From the NCBI GenBank assembly GCA_965199725.1, contig OZ241321.1, forward strand, positions 1,116,001 through 1,180,000: DNA of 64,000 nt. The letters are read 5' to 3'. This document shows, in pieces, positions 46,214-52,371 of this stretch; positions within the stretch are counted from its first letter, which is position 1, and each line of letters starts with the position of its first letter. Position numbers and translations under genes: made by a program. The notes below the pieces were generated by a model. The model had not been told where the DNA came from, searched no databases, and saw only the letters and a program-made list of their open reading frames with translations. This DNA comes from G965199725 sp965199725 (GTDB lineage Bacteria > Pseudomonadota > Gammaproteobacteria > Nitrosococcales > Methylophagaceae).

Positions 46214-47092
46214 ATGCAAGCAGTGAAGACCGCCCGCCCATACTGGCGTTACGAACATAATGACGGTGTTGAAAACCCCAGGCCTGAACATTTAGCCTGG
46301 GATGGTTTAGTTTTAAAGGCAGATGACCCCTGGTGGAATACCCATTACCCGCAGAATGGCTGGGGCTGCAAATGTCGGGTCGTTACGTTAAATAAACGTG
46401 ATATGAAAAAATCAGGCAAATCACGTGCTGATCAAGCACCCAAAATTGAATACAAAACGCAAAAAGTCGGTACAAGCGGCCCCAGCCCCAGAACCGTTAA
46501 AGTGCCCAAAGGGATTGATCCCGGCTTTGCCTACAATCCAGGTAAAGCCGCATGGGGTGAAACGGTCAGTGATGCGATCATGGACGAATGGCGCGCTAGC
46601 AAAAATAAATGGCAGCCGTTAATTCAAGCAGGTTGGGCGGAGGCAGGCCGACCCGAGAAAATCCCCATGACCCAGTCATCTGTGCAACCGATAAAAAAAT
46701 TAGCGAGTAAACAAGCGGTATTAAATTATTTAAATCAGCAGTATGGCGAACAAAATCTATTTAAGACGAGCGGATTACCGGTATTATTAAATAGCAAAAC
46801 ATTAGCTGATCATATCGATGTAGATCGTAGCGAATATTTACCATTTTTAGCTGATCTATTAACCAACCCTTATGAGGTGTGGCTGAACTTTGAGCGGCAC
46901 GCCGCCAGCGGCAGGATAGCCCTGCGCACCTATTTTATTAAAGGTTATCAGTTGGAAAAAGACCGCTACCTACTTACAGTAGCTAACGCTAGGGGGGGTT
47001 ATTTAGAGGGCTGGACGTTTATACCCACATCAAGAAAAAGTTACATACAAGCTAGGCGAATGGGGCGGCTAATTTACGAAAAACAGGGGTAG
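46214..47092 (+). CDS. Mu gpF-like head protein, N-terminally truncated, with C-terminal PBECR-type nuclease domain
   Basis: 292 codons. The first ~60 residues are the end of a Mu F / SPP1 gp7-type minor head protein: ARPYWRYEHNDGV, RPEHLAWDGLVLKADDPWWN, THYPQNGWGCKCRVVTL. The N-terminal two thirds of gpF are gone, fused at ~46214 to the repressor tail. A linker with KVPKGIDPGFAYNPGKAAWG follows (typical after gpF), then residues ~165-292 (LADLLTNPYEVWLNFE, RTYFIKGYQ, GYLEGWTFIPT) resemble PBECR-family (phage Barnase-EndoU-colicin-RelE-like) nuclease domains found in polyvalent head proteins. The nuclease call is by pattern only. Confidence 0.75.
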   Translation: MQAVKTARPYWRYEHNDGVENPRPEHLAWDGLVLKADDPWWNTHYPQNGWGCKCRVVTLNKRDMKKSGKSRADQAPKIEYKTQKVGTSGPSPRTVKVPKGIDPGFAYNPGKAAWGETVSDAIMDEWRASKNKWQPLIQAGWAEAGRPEKIPMTQSSVQPIKKLASKQAVLNYLNQQYGEQNLFKTSGLPVLLNSKTLADHIDVDRSEYLPFLADLLTNPYEVWLNFERHAASGRIALRTYFIKGYQLEKDRYLLTVANARGGYLEGWTFIPTSRKSYIQARRMGRLIYEKQG

Positions 47093-47238
47093 GGTTGGCG
47101 ACAATGCGGCTGCCGCCCCCTTCCAAGACCGGACGCACCCATGCACGGATACCGGACTATCCTGATGGTAAGGGGTGCATCCCAGCCACATCACAACATC
47201 AGGACAGATTTTCATTGTATTAAATTAAAGAAATAAAA
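47093..47238. other. GC-rich, hairpin-prone segment downstream of gpF
   Basis: Between the gpF stop and the first direct repeat lies ~125 bp richer in G+C than its surroundings. It contains CCTGATG (47169-47175 area) pairing with CATCAGG around 47205, and ATGCAC/GTGCAT arms. A minus-strand promoter (TTGACT, 18 bases, TACAAT; ~47215-47244) would transcribe it. No ORF. Could be a structured RNA or a leftover mobile-element end. Confidence 0.4.
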
Positions 47239-47278
47239 GTCAACCCCAAAACGCAAAAAAAATGCTAAAACGAACAGG
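47239..47278. repeat. Promoter-bearing direct repeat, copy 1
   Basis: Begins GTCAACCCCAAAACGCAAAA and runs ~40 bp. Its second copy is at 47540-47581, about nine in ten bases identical over the first 30. On the minus strand each copy contributes a -35 element (TTGACT here, TTGACA in copy 2) with a matching -10 eighteen bases on. The pair brackets a ~300-bp insert. Confidence 0.7.
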
Positions 47279-47349
47279 TTACCAGCTAAAGAATTATTTT
47301 TTAACGTTGTTTGGTCAAAAACGGTATTCTTTTTAACTTAAACTTACCT

Positions 47350-47459
47350 TATAATAATCATTAAATAGAGAAAAGGGAGGTTATTGTATGGTGCTGAATA
47401 AGCGAAAACCCACCATCTCAGGCGGGTCTTCTTATTCGATTCATTCTCATATATGCTGA
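47350..47459 (+). CDS. Possible 23-residue peptide gene with promoter and strong ribosome-binding site
   Basis: TATAAT at 47350-47355, then GGGAGG at 47375-47380 seven bases before an ATG at 47388. The frame encodes 23 residues (MVLNKRKPTISGGSSYSIHS plus three) and ends in TGA at 47457-47459. The peptide is basic and polar, not a membrane toxin. No good -35 is seen. The hairpin ACCCACC/GGCGGGT (47408-47427) lies inside the ORF, so the transcript may end there and the peptide may not be made. It converges on the minus-strand RNA below. Confidence 0.4.
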
Positions 47460-47508
47460 GCGATCAGTCCATGATGATTATAGAGGCATATCTCAATATC
47501 AAGTCTGT
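47403..47508 (-). ncRNA. Candidate ~105-nt small RNA with near-consensus promoter and terminator
   Basis: On the minus strand a perfect -35 TTGACA (47539-47544), an 18-base spacer and a perfect -10 TATAAT (47515-47520) place a start near 47508. Transcription would run to the stem ACCCGCC/GGTGGGT (one G-U pair, loop TGAGAT) followed by TTTTC at 47404-47407. The RNA is antisense to the small peptide gene at 47388. The arrangement resembles type I toxin-antitoxin or Fst/par-like convergent RNAs sharing a terminator, but the peptide is not hydrophobic. Confidence 0.55.
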
Positions 47509-47514
47509 GTTACG

Positions 47515-47544
47515 ATTATAGTAAATTCAATATTTAAGTGTCAA
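47515..47544 (-). promoter_or_regulatory. Consensus sigma-70 promoter
   Basis: TTGACA, 18-base spacer, TATAAT on the minus strand, both hexamers perfect. The -35 lies in direct-repeat copy 2. One of the best promoter matches I see in the window, yet it points away from the downstream head gene gpG. Confidence 0.75.
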
Positions 47545-47581
47545 CCCCAAAATGCAAAAAAAATATTAACAAAATGTCAGG
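47540..47581. repeat. Promoter-bearing direct repeat, copy 2
   Basis: Begins GTCAACCCCAAAATGCAAAA, partner of 47239-47278. It ends within the first codons of gpG (ATG at 47574). The duplication suggests that the ~300 bp between copies was inserted or arose by tandem duplication of the gpG upstream region. Confidence 0.7.
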
Positions 47582-48023
47582 CTCAGCATTAAAAATAGAT
47601 ATCGAATACAGCGATAAGAAAATGTTGCAAGCATTAAACCGCCTGGCCGAAGCAGGCAGCGAATTAAAACCTGCGTTTGCTGAGATTGGTGAAGCGCTTC
47701 TGAATAGTCACCGCGCCCGATGGAAAAAAGAAGAGAGTGCCGAAGGCGAGCGATGGGCACCGCTGTCAGTTCAGTATCAAAAAAGTAAAAGCAAGAATGC
47801 TGACAAGCTATTAATTTTTGAACAATTTTTACACGATACGCTTGCTTATCATGCAGCAGATTCTAGTGTAGAACTCGGCACTAATATAATTTACGGTGCG
47901 ACGCATCAATTTGGTGACGATAGCAGAAATATTCCGGCTAGATCTTTTTTAGGCGTCAGCGCTGAAGATGAAGAAATGATACTAAACACGCTGCATGATC
48001 ATTTTGCAGAGACACTTGATTAA
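47574..48023 (+). CDS. Mu gpG-like phage virion morphogenesis protein
   Basis: 149 residues. It reads IDIEYSDKKMLQALNRLAEA, then EIGEALLNSHRARWKKEES, WAPLSVQYQKSKS and a C-terminal GATHQFGDDSRNIPARSFLG; R-x-W-x-x-L-S and IPARxFLG are the hallmarks of the virion-morphogenesis (Mu gpG / tail completion) family. It seems complete. Start at 47574 is chosen over an upstream in-frame codon because the latter lies in the direct repeat. In Mu, G follows F; here an RNA-coding insert separates them. Confidence 0.82.
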   Translation: MSGSALKIDIEYSDKKMLQALNRLAEAGSELKPAFAEIGEALLNSHRARWKKEESAEGERWAPLSVQYQKSKSKNADKLLIFEQFLHDTLAYHAADSSVELGTNIIYGATHQFGDDSRNIPARSFLGVSAEDEEMILNTLHDHFAETLD

Positions 48024-48034
48024 AATTGAAATAA

Positions 48035-48286
48035 ATGTCTGATAATATTTCAGCACAATTAAACAAGCGACCTTCTGATGAAGTGCTTGTCGTCACGACT
48101 GAAACAGCAAAAGACATATCCACGGTTATTCCCGATCAAGTTATTTTTGATCTGGTGATGGCAGTGAATAATTTTGATAACTGCCATCATCCCTTAAGCA
48201 TGAGCAGATATTCAGATCAACAGGCAGCAGCAGCGCGATTAAACGCAAAGGCAAAAAGCTTACTCAGGTATTGCAGGCAATACTAG
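48035..48286 (+). CDS. Small hypothetical phage protein
   Basis: 83 residues, soluble, 11 bp after gpG. It has a hydrophilic N-terminus (MSDNISAQLNKRPSDEVLVV) and an Ala/Arg-rich helical tail (DQQAAAARLNAKAKSLLRYC). I recognise no family. Its tight spacing to gpG and the repeat 25 bp downstream suggest it is either the last native gene before the cargo island or the first cargo gene. Confidence 0.55.
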   Translation: MSDNISAQLNKRPSDEVLVVTTETAKDISTVIPDQVIFDLVMAVNNFDNCHHPLSMSRYSDQQAAAARLNAKAKSLLRYCRQY

Positions 48287-48310
48287 CTATAATAGCGTTT
48301 AAAAAACATT

Positions 48311-48467
48311 CAATCCCTGTTAAATAGCGGTTTAAGACGTTAAATAAGAATAGTTATCATCTCTATTTTTAGCTCAATTTTAGCCAAATGCTTAGCTTTT
48401 TGAGCAAAAATAAAAAAACCAAGCGCCATGTTTGCGTTTTAAGCGCTTAAAACACCTTGCCCGATAG
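48311..48467. repeat. ~155-bp cassette-flanking direct repeat, copy A
   Basis: Starts CAATCCCTGTTAAATAGCGG and ends GCCCGATAG. Copy B is at 49465-49619, roughly nine in ten bases identical by eye. Both hold the perfect 18-bp palindrome GTTTTAAGCGCTTAAAAC (here 48436-48453). A ~14-bp stretch (AGCTCAATTTTAGCC here) appears in reversed orientation in copy B. Copies A and B bracket the Panacea-membrane protein pair. Confidence 0.85.
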
Positions 48468-48574
48468 TTTGTTGTACTTCATTTTCTCTTTGGCTGCTTT
48501 AAAAAAAATGTATCGCTGTATGAGTAGAAAGTATTTGCAGGGGCGATTAAATGAAGCGTTGTCTGCCCCATGCT

Positions 48575-48602
48575 TTTACATACATTATTATTTTGTTATA
48601 CT
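48575..48602 (+). promoter_or_regulatory. Promoter of the Panacea gene
   Basis: TTTACA (48575-48580), 16-base spacer, TATACT (48597-48602). The end TTTTGTTATACT matches the promoter of the ASCH operon (49746-49773). GGGGAG lies 9 bases before the ATG at 48632. Confidence 0.6.
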
Positions 48603-48631
48603 TTTAACTACTTTTTGGGGAGTAGTTGGTT

Positions 48632-49093
48632 ATGGCTGTATCTGTACTAGAAGCTGCTAAGTATTTATGTAAAAAAACCAGCTGGTCACTGTCTAACTTG
48701 AAAATGCAAAAGATATTGTATGTTGCCCACATGTATCATTTAGGCAATTATGACAGTCCATTAGTGTACAATCTTTTTGAAGCTTGGGATTATGGGCCCG
48801 TACATCCAGAACTTTACCATTACGTAAAAGTATTTGGCGCTGATCCTGTTAAAAATATATTTCATTCTATCCAAGACTTGGTGGAAGGCAGTGAAGCAGA
48901 ACAAAAGATATTAAATGCTGCTGCTGAACAATTAGCAGATATTTCTAGTGCTAGGTTGATTGCCACCACACACAGGGAGGATGGGGCTTGGGCAAAACAC
49001 TATATACCTGGTGCAAAAGGTATTGCCATACCCAACGAAGATATTCTGCAAGAATACCGTAGATTCTCAGATAAGTCCGCAGATGAAGGATAA
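48632..49093 (+). CDS. Panacea-domain (DUF4065, SocA/GepA-like) antitoxin
   Basis: 153 residues. It reads SVLEAAKYLCKK, then SNLKMQKILYVAHMYHLGNY, LVYNLFEAWDYGPVHPELYH and AKHYIPGAKGIAIPNEDI. LKLQKLLYYAQ, FEAWxxGPVxPELY and a late PxxxI pattern define the DUF4065/Panacea domain. Panacea proteins act as antitoxins to many unrelated toxins encoded next door. An in-frame TTG six bases upstream is less likely than this ATG, which has GGGGAG at suitable distance. It overlaps the next gene by 11 bp and shares its promoter. Confidence 0.85.
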   Translation: MAVSVLEAAKYLCKKTSWSLSNLKMQKILYVAHMYHLGNYDSPLVYNLFEAWDYGPVHPELYHYVKVFGADPVKNIFHSIQDLVEGSEAEQKILNAAAEQLADISSARLIATTHREDGAWAKHYIPGAKGIAIPNEDILQEYRRFSDKSADEG

Positions 49094-49448
49094 ATCAGAC
49101 AGCGCTGACCCTAATTTGAAAGATGCCATAGCAAAAACTGTAGCAGAAGACGATAAGCTAACAGCAAAGCTTCTTGAAAAACTTGAAGAAGATTTAGAAA
49201 AAGAAAAAGACCAAAGGAAGAAAGCGCGTTTTATGTGGACTTTGGTGGCCACAATATTGCTCAATATATGCTTCTTCACATCTATGGAATCTTTTATGGG
49301 TCCATTGATAATAGGGCTATTGCAACTGGTTGGATTTACATTAGTGGCTAGAAAGCTGGGTATGCAGGAAGTAGTACAGCTTTTTGATCGTATGTTATCA
49401 ACTATCGCAAACTCAGCAAAAAAAAATAGTAACCAAACCCGCCCATAG
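49083..49448 (+). CDS. Two-helix membrane protein with coiled coil, probable toxin partner
   Basis: 121 residues. Residues ~10-47 are a highly charged helix/coiled coil (LLEKLEEDLEKEKDQRKKAR). Two hydrophobic helices follow (FMWTLVATILLNICFFT and MGPLIIGLLQLVGFTLVA), then an amphipathic tail (LFDRMLSTIANSAKKNSNQ). It overlaps the Panacea gene by 11 bp, so the pair is translationally coupled. Several Panacea partners are membrane-damaging proteins, so toxicity by membrane perturbation is inferred. I know no named family that fits. Confidence 0.7.
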   Translation: MKDKSDSADPNLKDAIAKTVAEDDKLTAKLLEKLEEDLEKEKDQRKKARFMWTLVATILLNICFFTSMESFMGPLIIGLLQLVGFTLVARKLGMQEVVQLFDRMLSTIANSAKKNSNQTRP

Positions 49449-49464
49449 TGTCATTTAAAATCTT

Positions 49465-49619
49465 CAATCCCTGTTAAATAGCGTTTAAGGCGTTAAATAA
49501 GAATAGTTATCATCTCTATTTTTGGTTAAAATTGAGCCAAATGCTTAGCTTTTTGAGCAAAAATAAAAAACCAAGCGCCATATTTGCGTTTTAAGCGCTT
49601 AAAACACCCTGCCCGCTAG
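49465..49619. repeat. ~155-bp cassette-flanking direct repeat, copy B
   Basis: Partner of 48311-48467, beginning 17 bp after the membrane-protein stop. The palindrome GTTTTAAGCGCTTAAAAC is at 49588-49605. In the position where copy A has AGCTCAATTTTAGCC, this copy has GGTTAAAATTGAGCC, close to its reverse complement. Confidence 0.85.
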
Positions 49620-49745
49620 AAAAACCCTATATAAAAATTCTTAAACAGAACTTAACGAGCTTGAACGTGTATTTAACGCGATGCGGATATAACCCTAGCT
49701 CTATCTTGCTGCTATATTGTAGATTTTGCTTATTTCTTAACCTCT

Positions 49746-49773
49746 TTGAAAAATAAACAGAGTTTGTTATACT
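49746..49773 (+). promoter_or_regulatory. Promoter of the ASCH operon (near-leaderless)
   Basis: TTGAAA (49746-49751), 16-base spacer, TATACT (49768-49773). Transcription would start around 49780, only a few bases before the ASCH ATG at 49783, leaving no room for a ribosome-binding site. AGGAG occurs just inside the coding region (49789-49793), before an ATT codon. Confidence 0.6.
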
Positions 49774-49782
49774 GCGCCGGCA

Positions 49783-50199
49783 ATGTCGAGGAGTGTCATT
49801 ATCAGCGTAAAACCGGTATATGCGTCCAAAATCATATCTGGTGAAAAAACGGTTGAACTAAGAAGAAAGTTTCCAGCCGATGGCGTGAAAAATGGGACAG
49901 CATTTATATACTCTTCCAGTCCTATAAAAAAAATCATTGGATATACGACAATTGAAGAGGTGATTAATCTCCCCATTAATGACCTGTGGAAACAACATGG
50001 GAAGCAGGCATGTGTAAAAAAAGATTTCTTTTATTCCTATTTTGACGGGCTGGAAACAGGATTTGCGCTAAAATTACGACAACCTATTGCGTTGCTTGAA
50101 CCTCTTAAGTTGAGGCGGATGAAGGAAGAGTTTTCAGTCTTACCCCCCCAATCTTTCAGATATGCCCCAGATAAGCTCTTAAGCTATACCACTGCATGA
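49783..50199 (+). CDS. ASCH-domain protein
   Basis: 138 residues, essentially one ASCH (PUA-like fold) domain: SVIISVKPVYASKIISGEKT then VELRRKFPADGVKNGT and FIYSSSPIKKIIGYTTIEEV. The SxKPxYxxxIxxGxKTxELR motif is the family hallmark; ASCH proteins are thought to bind RNA or modified nucleotides, and some are nucleases or amidohydrolases. First gene of a three-gene unit, with ATGA overlap to the next. The mRNA seems leaderless; if not, translation could start inside at a site with AGGAG. Composition is AT-rich like the other cargo. Confidence 0.85.
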   Translation: MSRSVIISVKPVYASKIISGEKTVELRRKFPADGVKNGTAFIYSSSPIKKIIGYTTIEEVINLPINDLWKQHGKQACVKKDFFYSYFDGLETGFALKLRQPIALLEPLKLRRMKEEFSVLPPQSFRYAPDKLLSYTTA

Positions 50200-51737
50200 A
50201 AGCACCTACAGTCAAAGTCCTTATAGACACAAACGTCATAATTGGTCTTGAGGATAATAGAATAGTATCGCCCATCTTCTCTGAGATTTCCCGAAAATGC
50301 CAAACACATGGCATTGATATTTATATTCATGAAGGCTCTAAACAAGATATTGAGCGAGATAAAGATTTAGGTCGTCGTAATATTATTCTTTCAAAAATAG
50401 ACAAATTTTTAAAATTGAGTAACATTCCCATTCCAGATAGAGGCAAGCTAGAAAAAACCTATGGGAACATTTCAAATGATAACGATTATGTAGATGTCGT
50501 CTTGCTGTACACACTGCATACAATTAATGCCGTTGATTTTTTAATCACGCAAGATCGGGGAATTCATCAACGTGCTCTAAAACTAAATGTTGCAGATCGC
50601 GTATTTACCCTTGAGGAGACGCTCACTTGGTTGCGCGATACATACAGTCGCCACACCGTACCCTTGCCCTATATTGAAGAAAAGCAGTGCCAGCAAATTA
50701 GCCAGCAAGATGAAATATTTCAATCATTAAATAGTGATTACCCTACGTTTAGTGATTGGTTTAGAGATAGTTGTGCGAAGCAACATCGCAGTTGCTGGAC
50801 AATAAGCATTGACAACAAAATAGCTGGTATCGCAATCAGAAAAGATGAAGATTTTCAAGACATACAAAATGATTTACCAGAAATAGGCAATAAATTTTCA
50901 TCTCATCCCACAAAGATACTGAAGATTTGTACCTTTAAGATTCAAGATAAATACAGGGGAGAAAAACTAGGAGAACAATTACTCAAACAAGTGCTGTGGT
51001 GGACACATAAAAATAAATACGACTTTGTATATTTAACGGTCTACCCAAAACATAAGCACCTTATCGATATGCTAACGCAGTATGGCTTTGAATCTATAGG
51101 GAGAAAAGAAAAGGAGCTGTATCTAGGCAAGGTTTTCTCTTCTGGCATATTAAGAACGCCTGAGAGTAAACCTGCTTTAGCCTACCATCGTCAATACTAT
51201 CCTGGGTTTATTGCAATGGATAATGTGAAGAAGTATCTGGTTCCTATTAAGCCTGAATACTATAGAGCCCTTTTCCCAGAAAACGTAAATGATGCCCAAC
51301 CAGATCTCTTTGGTCCAAATCTGCATGCAGAATCAAGCAAAATTCCAGGCAATGCTATCAGAAAGGTATATGTATGCAATGCGAGCATTGCAAGTATAAA
51401 AAAGGGCGACATTTTACTATTCTACCATTTACTAGATAACAGATCATACTATTCCCAGACAATCGTCACAGTAGGTGTAGTTGATGGTTTTGATGTAACC
51501 TGTAATCATGGGGAACTATTAAGGCTTACAGCTAAAAGATCAGTATTTAGTGAACAGCAACTAAAAGAATTTACCAAAAATGATACTAAACCGGCCAAAG
51601 CGATAAATTTTTTATTGACTAAACATATCGAACCGCCTATTAATTATAGCTCAATGGAAAGGATTGGTATCCAAGGCCCTTATCAATCAATCAGAAATAT
51701 TTCCCATGAACATTTTCAGCAGCTGAATGTGGAATAA
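50196..51737 (+). CDS. PIN - GNAT - PUA-like three-domain protein
   Basis: 513 residues. Residues 1-150: PIN nuclease with the acidic set intact - Asp11 in VLIDTNVIIG, Glu46 in IYIHEGSKQD, Asp100 in NDNDYVDVVLL and Asp120 in FLITQDRGIHQ. Residues ~185-312: GNAT acetyltransferase (SIDNKIAGIAIRK; KICTFKIQDKYRGEKLGEQL; VYPKHKHLIDMLTQYGFESIG). Residues ~345-470: a beta-rich domain (IRKVYVCNASIASIKKGDIL, LFYHLL) resembling PUA/EVE/ASCH folds. PIN cuts RNA; GNAT may modify aminoacyl-tRNA or protein. The three-way fusion is unusual. Fold of the last domain is my weakest call. Confidence 0.75.
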   Translation: MKAPTVKVLIDTNVIIGLEDNRIVSPIFSEISRKCQTHGIDIYIHEGSKQDIERDKDLGRRNIILSKIDKFLKLSNIPIPDRGKLEKTYGNISNDNDYVDVVLLYTLHTINAVDFLITQDRGIHQRALKLNVADRVFTLEETLTWLRDTYSRHTVPLPYIEEKQCQQISQQDEIFQSLNSDYPTFSDWFRDSCAKQHRSCWTISIDNKIAGIAIRKDEDFQDIQNDLPEIGNKFSSHPTKILKICTFKIQDKYRGEKLGEQLLKQVLWWTHKNKYDFVYLTVYPKHKHLIDMLTQYGFESIGRKEKELYLGKVFSSGILRTPESKPALAYHRQYYPGFIAMDNVKKYLVPIKPEYYRALFPENVNDAQPDLFGPNLHAESSKIPGNAIRKVYVCNASIASIKKGDILLFYHLLDNRSYYSQTIVTVGVVDGFDVTCNHGELLRLTAKRSVFSEQQLKEFTKNDTKPAKAINFLLTKHIEPPINYSSMERIGIQGPYQSIRNISHEHFQQLNVE

Positions 51738-51740
51738 GTA

Positions 51741-52307
51741 TTGTTTAGCCAAATGTTGACACAACATAAAATTATCATCATTGCAGGATTATCTGGCGTA
51801 GGCAAAACCTACCTAATGAAGAGACTAGAGGAACAATCAGACATGTTTGTTCGCTTTTCAGCGGGTTCACTGATTAAAAAGCGGCGCTTAACGATGGATA
51901 GAGATCAATTACGGTGCTTAAGCTCCAATGAAATTCTTCAAAATCAGTATGCGTTAATTGAACAATTAAACCAAGAATTACAGCATGTCACAGAAAACAA
52001 GCTAATTTTAGTTGATGCACATATGATAATTGACTCTGAATCTCAGGTGATCGAAATTCCACTTGATATATTCAAAAAAATCAACCCGTCACAGATTATA
52101 TTTCTACATGATGATCCAAGCATTATTCTAACTAGGCGTAAGCAGGATAACTGTAGAAAGCGACCATTGCGGTCAATTAAACAGATTACAGAGCAACAAG
52201 ACAAATCTTTGAAGATGGCGAAAGACTACGCCAGATGCCTATCTATTCCGTTTAAAGCTATTACATCAATAGATGCAATGAGTTTAGGGGATTTATTACT
52301 AAGCTAG
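51741..52307 (+). CDS. Adenylate-kinase-like P-loop NTPase
   Basis: 188 residues. Walker A IIIAGLSGVGKTYLMKRL is near residue 14; a Walker B-like strand KLILVDAHMIID near 90; and QIIFLHDDPSIILTRRKQDN, then CRKRPLRS near 120-145. The last pattern (D-P-x-x-I-L-x-R-R-x-x-D-x-x-R-x-R) matches the LID of archaeal-type adenylate kinases. It is 3 bp after the PIN-GNAT gene and probably starts at TTG (51741), or ATG at 51753. It may phosphorylate a nucleotide or RNA end within the same pathway as the PIN nuclease (inference). Confidence 0.75.
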   Translation: MFSQMLTQHKIIIIAGLSGVGKTYLMKRLEEQSDMFVRFSAGSLIKKRRLTMDRDQLRCLSSNEILQNQYALIEQLNQELQHVTENKLILVDAHMIIDSESQVIEIPLDIFKKINPSQIIFLHDDPSIILTRRKQDNCRKRPLRSIKQITEQQDKSLKMAKDYARCLSIPFKAITSIDAMSLGDLLLS

Positions 52308-52371
52308 GGTTTTGCCCACCCTGAACCCCTTCATGTCGCTTAGCTAGAAGCGCTTGCCTATAGTAGCGGCT

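Noticed and set aside
47262..47336. 24-codon frame MLKRTGYQLKNYFLTLFGQK in the repeat insert
   Set aside because: No ribosome-binding site and it begins inside the repeat; possible but unsupported.
48457..48631. A 67-codon frame before the Panacea gene
   Set aside because: It overlaps the repeat and the promoter, lacks a ribosome-binding site and shows no family resemblance; treated as chance.
48311..49619. Integron attC-like gene cassettes
   Set aside because: GTTAAAT occurs in each repeat and fits GTTRRRY, but no correctly placed RYYYAAC partner or L-box arrangement is seen and no integrase is present, so the repeats were left unnamed.
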